This document shows positions 41,558 through 47,612 of a stretch of DNA of 64,000 nucleotides, piece by piece. The notes beneath the pieces are model-generated. The model made no database searches, had not been told where the DNA came from, and was given only the letters and a program-made list of their open reading frames with translations. Origin of the DNA: Lachnospiraceae bacterium (lineage in GTDB: Bacteria; Bacillota; Clostridia; Lachnospirales; Lachnospiraceae); assembly GCA_021153185.1 (NCBI GenBank), contig JAGKTY010000008.1, positions 11,056 through 75,055 of the forward strand. The letters run 5' to 3'. The stretch's first letter is position 1. Each line of letters opens with the position of its first letter. Position numbers and translations under genes: made by a program.

Positions 41558-43705
41558 ATGGATTATTTGATTTATCTCGTCTATCCGATGATGCTTGTTT
41601 TACTGTTTTACAAATCATCGATTGCCAAACGAGGGGAATGGAATGACGAAGTCCTTTCCTTAAAACAGACAAAAGCGCTTCAGGCATATGCATCGATCTG
41701 CATTATGCTCCATCACATTGCGCTTACGACATGTGATAAAAATGTCGTACAGGAATTCCATAAGGATGGCCTGAATGTGTTCTTGCCGGCAGGTTATTTG
41801 TGCGTTGCGATTTTCTTTTTCTGTTCGGGATATGGACTTTATAAGAGCAATCAGCAAAAAGAACATTATTTAGATGGCTTTTTGGGTAAAAAATGTGAAC
41901 TGCTCATTACAGCACTTTTCACCAGCAGCGTTATTTTTGTCGTTGTCAGAAGCTATCTTGACGAACGCATCAGCATGTCCCAGCCTTTTACAGTCGGTGG
42001 TCCTTATACGGCCAACCCTTATGCCTGGTATATGTATGCGATTTTAATTTTATACATCTCCTATTACATTGCCAAAAAATACTGCAAAACAGATAAAATG
42101 GCCTTTCTTGTAATCGGCATTATTTCCGCCTGCTATATGGCATTTTGTATTTATTGGATGTACGGTGACTGGTGGTACAATACCATTCCTCTATTTTTAA
42201 TTGGTATTTTGGTTGCCAAATACGAACAGCCTCTGTTTGCAAAAATCAAAGCAAATTACATTGTTTGCTGTATCCTTTCCATCATAGGGTTTGTGATAAC
42301 CTTTGTGATTGCGGAGTTTCTCGATGATTTTTACAAATATTTTCAAATTGAAAATGAGAACTATAATCTCTTTCTGACGATTTACTTATTTGGAAAAATC
42401 GGGTCAGGTATTTTATTCGTATTTATGATTACGATTCTTGGCATGAAAATTAAAATCGGCAACAAACCGCTTTATTTCCTTGGAAACTACACACTGGAGT
42501 TTTACCTGTTTCATGGTTTGTTTGTCCAGCTGTTTTCCCACTGCTTCCTCAGAGAAGTCGTAAAGAGTGCGTACTATATCCGCAATGTATTTATCAGAGT
42601 CATCATTACACTCATGTTATCCGTCCTATTCGCAGTTATGATGAAAAAGCTGCACGACCTGATTCATACTTTTTTACATACATACGTTGTCGAAGGTACC
42701 ATTGCAAGATTGTGTAAACGAATCGCAATCATTGTGGTTATTTTGCTCATTGTTCTCATCCCGCTTTTATCGGTTTCAAATCGAAATAAGACAAAAGAAA
42801 TGGTTGAACAAGTGAAGGCATATCAGGACGACAACATCCGTTTTGTCACAGTGGAAGGAAGTCAAATGGCAACCTACGTAACTGGCGAAGGCTCGCACAC
42901 GCTTGTTATCCTTCCGGAAACCGGAAATATTTGTCCGACGCTTTCATTCCGCGCTCTGGCTGATGAGTTATCCAAACAATACAAGGTTGTTCTATTGGAT
43001 TATCTTGGTACCGGATTTAGTGAGGCGCCTCAAACCGATAGAACATCAGAACAAATTGCCAAAGAAATTCATGAAGCGCTACAGGCACTTGGTATCACAA
43101 CTCCGGTTGTGTTAATGCCTTATGGTGAGTCCGGAATCGAAGCTATGCAGTATTCAAAGCTGTACCGTGAAGATGTGGAAGCAATCATCGGAATCAACAT
43201 GGATGTTCCTAATTATATGCAAGAGCAGCTTGTCAAAAACGATATATCCAAAATGAATTATATAAAAATGTGTGAAAAACAAGGCACCGTCGGATCACAT
43301 ATGCACTGGCTTTTAAACAAAACCGGTTATATTACATTTGAACTTCCGGTTATTGATGAATGTATGTCCGGCCTTAAAAGTGCCGAAACCACAAAGGTGT
43401 TTGATGAACTTTTCAAAACCAATTATATGAATGAAACCATGCAAAAACAAATGATTATGCAATGCGAAAATTACCTTTCGCTAACAAATGAAACATTTGC
43501 AGAAGACTTACCGGTACATATTTTTGTCGACAGAGGCAGATATCATGAAAAAATATACGGCGGATATGATTGGCCAAAATTATATGAAGAAACTTTTTCA
43601 AACCGGGATATCCAGGAAGTGGATGTCATTCTCGATTTGCCCCGCTACGTATTTTATGATGTAAGCAGATTATCCCGAATGATTACAAAAACACTCAATA
43701 AATGA
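41558..43705 (+). CDS. acyltransferase-3 family membrane protein fused to an alpha/beta-hydrolase-like domain
   Basis: A 715-residue protein. Residues 1-380 form an acyltransferase-3 (OafA-like) domain with about 10 spans, the N-terminal ALQAYASICIMLHHIAL carrying the His pair typical of this family, and FFFCSGYGLY. Residues about 430-715 resemble an alpha/beta hydrolase: GSHTLVILPETGN, LLDYLGTGFSEAP, and an elbow MPYGESGIEAM with possible nucleophile S525. The C-terminal region DLPRYVFYDVSRL lies where the catalytic His is normally found (GH...), and no His is present. The hydrolase part may thus be inactive or divergent. Start has AAGGGGGAATT upstream. Substrates are unknown; surface polysaccharide or lipid acylation is inferred. 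Confidence 0.75.
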   Translation: MDYLIYLVYPMMLVLLFYKSSIAKRGEWNDEVLSLKQTKALQAYASICIMLHHIALTTCDKNVVQEFHKDGLNVFLPAGYLCVAIFFFCSGYGLYKSNQQKEHYLDGFLGKKCELLITALFTSSVIFVVVRSYLDERISMSQPFTVGGPYTANPYAWYMYAILILYISYYIAKKYCKTDKMAFLVIGIISACYMAFCIYWMYGDWWYNTIPLFLIGILVAKYEQPLFAKIKANYIVCCILSIIGFVITFVIAEFLDDFYKYFQIENENYNLFLTIYLFGKIGSGILFVFMITILGMKIKIGNKPLYFLGNYTLEFYLFHGLFVQLFSHCFLREVVKSAYYIRNVFIRVIITLMLSVLFAVMMKKLHDLIHTFLHTYVVEGTIARLCKRIAIIVVILLIVLIPLLSVSNRNKTKEMVEQVKAYQDDNIRFVTVEGSQMATYVTGEGSHTLVILPETGNICPTLSFRALADELSKQYKVVLLDYLGTGFSEAPQTDRTSEQIAKEIHEALQALGITTPVVLMPYGESGIEAMQYSKLYREDVEAIIGINMDVPNYMQEQLVKNDISKMNYIKMCEKQGTVGSHMHWLLNKTGYITFELPVIDECMSGLKSAETTKVFDELFKTNYMNETMQKQMIMQCENYLSLTNETFAEDLPVHIFVDRGRYHEKIYGGYDWPKLYEETFSNRDIQEVDVILDLPRYVFYDVSRLSRMITKTLNK

Positions 43706-43706
43706 C

Positions 43707-43734
43707 AAAATGGCGGCTTTATGCCGCCATTTTT
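43707..43734. terminator. bidirectional terminator between convergent genes
   Basis: Perfect 11-bp stem AAAATGGCGGC/GCCGCCATTTT with a short loop and T-runs on both sides. It separates the acyltransferase and the AGE epimerase genes. Confidence 0.85.
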
Positions 43735-43735
43735 A

Positions 43736-44968
43736 CTATTTTTGTTCTTTTACTGCTTTTGCGATGGAAACATCAACCTTGTGATAAGGAATCAGCATAG
43801 CCTGCAGAGCATGATAAATATCTGATTTGCCGGGCCATACTGTCTCTTTTAACCGGTTATGTTCGTCAAGCTGATGGAACCATGATCCGTGCGTGTGGTC
43901 AAGCACTGTCGTATCAAGATATTCCATAAAGGTTGCATACCAGTCTGCAAAATGTTTGTTTCCTGTCACGCGGTACAATACAGCAGAGGTATTAATGGCT
44001 TCCGCAAGTGTCCAGTGCATGCGGTCTTGCACAACCGGCTTTCCTTCCCAATCTGTTGTATATACAATACCCGGCTCCCCATCTGCATTCCATGCATCTA
44101 ACACAGCCTGGTTAAATAGTTTTACTGCGTGGGAAATGTACTCGTTTGCTTTTGGCGAGTCCATTCCATACGTTGCAGTCGCCCACTGTGTAATCAGTCT
44201 TGCCCATTCAATACCATGTCCCGGGGTTGCACCATACGGTTTAAACGGATCGTCCGGTTTTTCCTTATTTTTTTCAAGATCCATCTGCCAATCACTTGTA
44301 AAATGCTCCGGAATACGATAATTATTTTCTTTCGCCCACAAAACGACACGGTCAATAATTCTTCCCGCTCTCACTCTATACGCCTCATTCCCTGTTGTGT
44401 CTGCCACCGCAAGAAATGCTTCGACTGTGTGCATATTAGCATTAATACCGCGATAATCATCAAGCTCCGTAAATTCTGTATTCCAAGTATCACACGATAA
44501 CCCTTCTTCTTCATTCCAGAACTTTTCATCATAAATTGCGAGCGCTTCGGCAAGAAGTTCCTGCGCACCTTCTCTTCCTGCAAGAAGTGCACTGGTAGCT
44601 GCTAAAATAACAAATGCGTGTGCATAACACTGTTTGCTTGGCAAAACTTCATCGTCCTTTGTAAGTCCTGCATACCAGCCACCGTTTTTTGTATCCCTAA
44701 GTTCGCCTCTAAGTCCTTTTAAAGCCGCGTCCACGAGTGCTTCGCTTCCTGCATGACCAAGCATACTGCCTATACTGTAAACGTGTGCCATACGACAAGT
44801 AATCCACGTCTCTCTTGGTCTGTCTGTCCATGGGCTACCGTCATCACCCAAATAATAAGAGCCACCACCCGGCGATGGAAAACGATGTCCGAATGTAAAC
44901 AATGCCTCTACATTTTGCTCCAAAAATTTTTTGTTTTCCTGTGTATCAATAAGATATTTTTGTTCCAT
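43736..44968 (-). CDS. AGE-family epimerase/isomerase (YihS-like)
   Basis: A 410-residue (alpha/alpha)6-barrel protein of the N-acylglucosamine 2-epimerase family. It ends like YihS/mannose isomerases: HGSWFHQLDEHNRLKETVWPGKSDIYHALQA, here read in two parts, with further active-site residues in TWITCRMAHVYS, HAFVILAATSALLAG, ANMHTVEAFLA and GHGIEWARLI. Such enzymes isomerise mannose/fructose or glucose/sulfoquinovose and fructose-type sugars. The start at 44968 is preferred because GAGAG lies 6 bases before it; two ATG codons just upstream (44974, 44971) are possible. It stands alone between terminators. Confidence 0.85.
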   Translation of the reverse strand: MEQKYLIDTQENKKFLEQNVEALFTFGHRFPSPGGGSYYLGDDGSPWTDRPRETWITCRMAHVYSIGSMLGHAGSEALVDAALKGLRGELRDTKNGGWYAGLTKDDEVLPSKQCYAHAFVILAATSALLAGREGAQELLAEALAIYDEKFWNEEEGLSCDTWNTEFTELDDYRGINANMHTVEAFLAVADTTGNEAYRVRAGRIIDRVVLWAKENNYRIPEHFTSDWQMDLEKNKEKPDDPFKPYGATPGHGIEWARLITQWATATYGMDSPKANEYISHAVKLFNQAVLDAWNADGEPGIVYTTDWEGKPVVQDRMHWTLAEAINTSAVLYRVTGNKHFADWYATFMEYLDTTVLDHTHGSWFHQLDEHNRLKETVWPGKSDIYHALQAMLIPYHKVDVSIAKAVKEQK

Positions 44969-45005
44969 CATCATCTCTCTACTTTTCATAATTTTTGATA
45001 ATTGT

Positions 45006-45042
45006 GAAAAAATACACTTTGAACATACTTCAAAGTGTATTT
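45006..45042 (-). terminator. terminator of the DUF1905/C39-like gene
   Basis: On the minus strand a 13-bp perfect stem AAATACACTTTGA/TCAAAGTGTATTT with a 7-base loop, followed by T5. It lies about 13 bases after the stop at 45055. Confidence 0.85.
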
Positions 45043-45054
45043 CATCCTTTTTAT

Positions 45055-45723
45055 TTAATCCACTAAAATCTCAAGATACCCAACCATATTTTTCATATCA
45101 AACTCCGGTAAGATTCCGGCTGTCGGATCAAGATATGTACCATCAAAATAAATCAGGTAATGGCTGTAACGTCCCATCTTCTCTAACAAAATCGCACAGT
45201 TTGGAAGTGTCACGGTCTCGCCTTGTGTATAGTGAATACAATGTGCATGCGGAATAAACAAATAATCAAGTGTATCCACTATTTTGCACATGTTGGCCTG
45301 CCATTCCCTGCAGTGCATAATCTCACACGCCTCATCCAATGTCACACCGGCAAGCATCGCAATACAAGTCTGTCCGCAAAGACCGTCAAATGGTTGCGTA
45401 ACAAGCTCAACTGTGTCAATCTTACGGATTGGATTTTCTGTACTGTATGGACTATTCCCCAAAAAGTGAGAGGAAACGCCCAAAATTTCAAAATACATAT
45501 CAAACACATCTTCTTTGATAATATCTGCCACATCATCTGTAATCGGAATGTTGTAAATTCCGTTTCCTACCGGAAGCAAATCACAGAAAAATGTCGTTTC
45601 CCTGATTTTTGCTTTGATGGAAAGTGTACCCTTGCTGTCGCAAACCTCCCATACATTAAAAGGAATTTTGATGATTTTCTGATCATCCTGCGTAACAATA
45701 CTTGCTTTAAAACTGTACCTCAT
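45055..45723 (-). CDS. DUF1905-like domain fused to a C39-like peptidase domain
   Basis: A 222-residue soluble protein. Residues 1-80 look like DUF1905 (VWEVCDSKG, FCDLLPVGNGIYNIPITDDV). Residues 105-215 look like a papain-fold C39-type domain: GLCGQTCIAMLAG with Q118 and nucleophile C120, RYSHYLIYFDGTYLDPTAG with H188 and D199, in the right order for a Cys-His-Asp triad with the oxyanion Gln. C39 domains cut double-Gly leaders or act as toxins or transglutaminase-like enzymes; here no transporter or export signal is attached. It is isolated, with its own promoter (45796-45824) and terminator. The domain assignment is from pattern only. Confidence 0.6.
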   Translation of the reverse strand: MRYSFKASIVTQDDQKIIKIPFNVWEVCDSKGTLSIKAKIRETTFFCDLLPVGNGIYNIPITDDVADIIKEDVFDMYFEILGVSSHFLGNSPYSTENPIRKIDTVELVTQPFDGLCGQTCIAMLAGVTLDEACEIMHCREWQANMCKIVDTLDYLFIPHAHCIHYTQGETVTLPNCAILLEKMGRYSHYLIYFDGTYLDPTAGILPEFDMKNMVGYLEILVD

Positions 45724-45795
45724 TACCTTTATCTCCTCGACTCTATCTATTTTGAAACAATTTAGAACCCCATTATTTGAATTGCTTCTCAGTTG

Positions 45796-45824
45796 ATTAT
45801 AGCATAGCAGATTTTACACAATAA
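45796..45824 (-). promoter_or_regulatory. possible promoter of the DUF1905/C39-like gene
   Basis: On the minus strand -35 TTATTG (45819-45824), 17-bp spacer, -10 TATAAT (45796-45801). Weak -35 but a perfect -10. Confidence 0.45.
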
Positions 45825-45881
45825 AAAAACACATAATTTACACAAAATCGAAAAAAACATTTCACAAAAGAAGATTAGTAT

Positions 45882-46016
45882 AATAATGGAAATTCAACGA
45901 TATCAATTATCGTATTTGCCGTTACCTTCTCCATTTTGATTGGTGTATTTTTTGGATATTATCCTGCAAACAAAGCAGCAAAACTCAATCCAATTGAAGC
46001 ACTCAGATATGAATAA
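45882..46016 (+). pseudogene. 3' remnant of an FtsX/MacB-type ABC permease gene
   Basis: A reading frame without a start that ends GVFFGYYPANKAAKLNPIEA, then LRYE and TAA. This C-terminus is the classic end of MacB/FtsX-like ABC permeases (FFGxYPAxKAAxLxPIEALRYE). About 40 codons remain of a usual 400 or more; the preceding sequence (45724-45880) is AT-rich and non-coding. No ATPase gene is near. It is followed directly by a small hairpin and the IS91-like element, suggesting loss by deletion or by insertion/one-ended transposition. Confidence 0.8.
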
Positions 46017-46040
46017 AAAAGTGTCTTCGGCACTTCAACT

Positions 46041-46083
46041 CCCCTGCCCCTCATTCATGAGGGGTTAGGGGTTTTCTTTTTTC
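46041..46083 (+). terminator. palindrome upstream of the IS91-like transposase
   Basis: Arms CCCCTGCCCCTC and GAGGGGTTAGGGG (one bulge) around ATTCAT, then TTTTC and more Ts. It can act as a terminator against read-in from the permease side and may be part of the terminus (terIS) of the element. Confidence 0.6.
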
Positions 46084-46106
46084 CTTAAATCCTTCATAAT
46101 TATCTT

Positions 46107-47258
46107 ATGAGTAACATACTTCAGGATATATTTAAAGACTATTATGAAGAAATGATTTATACTTTACACCCTCGCAAGTCTGTCATTGAAAATGTTGATC
46201 GCATGATTAACTGCGGTGACTCTTCTTTCGGCGGTGCAATGTACGGTTGTGCAAGTTGTGGCACTCTCAAATTCGTACCTTTTCGTTGCCATAGTAGATT
46301 TTGTCCTACTTGCGGTACTAAATATTCCATCGACCGCACTACCTCTATGTCTTTTAAGATAATCAATACCCGGCATCGACACTGTGTCTTTACGATTGAT
46401 TCTGAACTCAGACATTTCTTCTTGGAAGACCGCGAAATGCTTGGTCTTCTTTTTGAAGCTGTTCAAAGTGTTATCTTCCGCATGTTCTATAAAGATAATA
46501 AAACAGAAGCTTTCACCCCTGGCTTTATCCTTGTCCTTCACACCTTTGGTCGCGATCTCAAATGGAATCCTCACATCCATTGTCTTCTTTCTGAAGGTGG
46601 TATTGGAAACAGCGGCTTATGGCGATCCAAAACACACTTCAACTACACTTTCCTGCGTAATGCTTTCCGAACTGCTCTTCTGAATCTCATGGAGAAAAAA
46701 CTTGGAACAGCTTTCAAAAAAGTGAAAGCAAAGTGTTATCTTGACCACAAAGAGGGCTTTTATGTCTATGCAAAACCAAACAGATGCGACCCAAAAGTTG
46801 TTACAAAATACATCGGCCGATATCTTGGTCGTCCTGTCATTGCTACCTCTCGTATTGATAAGTATGATGGTGATAATGTAACTTTCCACTATAACCGGCA
46901 TGAGGACGACCAGCTTGTTGTTGAAACGCTTCCTGCAATGGAATTCATCGCAAGACTAATACAGCACATCCCAGAAAAGCATTTCAAACAAATCCGTTAC
47001 TATGGTTTGTATGCACGTAACCGTGAAAATGATAAAAAAATCAATCTGGCCATTGCCAAAGAAAAGCGAAAAGTCATTCTTTCCTTTAATCGTTGGCGTG
47101 ATTGTACGCTCGCTTCCTTTGGATATGATCCTCTTAAATGTCCTTGTTGCGATAAAACAATGCTTTTTCTGGAGCTATATCACAATCATCAGCATATTTC
47201 TCTGAACGAAATGTATGAAAGGTCAATGGCTAAATTTCATTCCCGTGCTCCTGCCTAG
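46107..47258 (+). CDS. IS91-family Y2 rolling-circle transposase
   Basis: A 383-residue transposase. The N-terminus has a zinc-binding region (C48, C51, C61, C66, C69; FRCHSRFCPTCG). The HUH motif is NPHIHCLLSEGG with H156 and H158 after LHTFGRDLKW. The catalytic tyrosine pair is KYIGRYLGRP with Y235 and Y239, spaced YxxxY as in Y2 enzymes. The C-terminal Cys pair CPCCDKTM follows. All key residues are present, so it appears intact; such enzymes mobilise one strand by a rolling-circle mechanism. No good ribosome site is visible at the ATG. It faces gyrA in convergent orientation. Confidence 0.92.
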   Translation: MSNILQDIFKDYYEEMIYTLHPRKSVIENVDRMINCGDSSFGGAMYGCASCGTLKFVPFRCHSRFCPTCGTKYSIDRTTSMSFKIINTRHRHCVFTIDSELRHFFLEDREMLGLLFEAVQSVIFRMFYKDNKTEAFTPGFILVLHTFGRDLKWNPHIHCLLSEGGIGNSGLWRSKTHFNYTFLRNAFRTALLNLMEKKLGTAFKKVKAKCYLDHKEGFYVYAKPNRCDPKVVTKYIGRYLGRPVIATSRIDKYDGDNVTFHYNRHEDDQLVVETLPAMEFIARLIQHIPEKHFKQIRYYGLYARNRENDKKINLAIAKEKRKVILSFNRWRDCTLASFGYDPLKCPCCDKTMLFLELYHNHQHISLNEMYERSMAKFHSRAPA

Positions 47259-47316
47259 CAACTATGCAGACTCCTCCATCTGTGCTAAAATAATCCTAAA
47301 CTTGGAGGAAAAACTG

Positions 47317-47496
47317 ATGACCAAACGTTCAGATGAAATCAGAGACAAGTACATAAAAAATCCACCTGAAGGCATGACCGCTGATGACATCCGCCACATG
47401 AGTGAGGATGATTTGCTTGATATGGATTACTTCTTAAACGAAGACGATGAGTTTGGTGAAGATTTTCCCGGAGCCGAAGGCTTCTATATCTTCTAA
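47317..47496 (+). CDS. small acidic protein downstream of the IS91-like transposase
   Basis: A 59-residue protein starting MTKRSDEIRDKYIKNPPEGM with a strong GGAGG 8 bases upstream. The second half is very acidic (SEDDLLDMDYFLNEDDEFGED) and ends GAEGFYIF. It begins 58 bases after the transposase stop and is followed by a terminator at 47518-47541, so it is probably part of the element. Its acidity could mean DNA mimicry or a partner of the transposase; that is a guess. No family was recognised. Confidence 0.6.
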   Translation: MTKRSDEIRDKYIKNPPEGMTADDIRHMSEDDLLDMDYFLNEDDEFGEDFPGAEGFYIF

Positions 47497-47517
47497 AACC
47501 TATCGTTTGCTTGTCGT

Positions 47518-47541
47518 GCCCGCCTCCGTGCGGGCTTTTTT
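47518..47541 (+). terminator. terminator of the IS91-like unit
   Basis: Stem GCCCGC/GCGGGC, loop CTCCGT, followed by T6. It ends the transposase/acidic-ORF transcript. Confidence 0.85.
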
Positions 47542-47551
47542 CATATCAAGA

Positions 47552-47568
47552 GTTCTCCCGGGGAGAAC
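47552..47568. repeat. short palindrome at the right flank of the IS91-like element
   Basis: GTTCTCC, CGG and GGAGAAC form a 7-bp inverted pair ending in GAAC. It lies just right of CAAG (47547-47550). Either tetranucleotide could be the IS91-type target at the oriIS side. Confidence 0.4.
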
Positions 47569-47582
47569 TTTCCTATAAAGTA

Positions 47583-47612
47583 AGAAAAGGCGGCTGATAG
47601 CCGCCCTTTTCT
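47583..47612 (-). terminator. gyrA terminator
   Basis: On the minus strand arms AGAAAAGGGCGGC and GCCGCCTTTTCT with a 5-base loop and one bulge. It begins at the gyrA stop codon. Confidence 0.85.

Larger units (their letters stand above)
46017..47550 (+). mobile_element. IS91-like insertion element (approximate limits)
   Basis: The region holds an HUH Y2 transposase gene, a small acidic ORF and hairpins on both sides. IS91-family elements lack terminal inverted repeats and duplications; the 5' side (terIS) usually has a palindrome, and the 3' side (oriIS) abuts GAAC or CAAG. A CCCCT/GGGG palindrome lies at 46041-46070, upstream of the transposase. On the right CAAG is at 47547-47550 and GAAC at 47565-47568. 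The exact ends are inferred and may be off by tens of bases. Confidence 0.55.
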
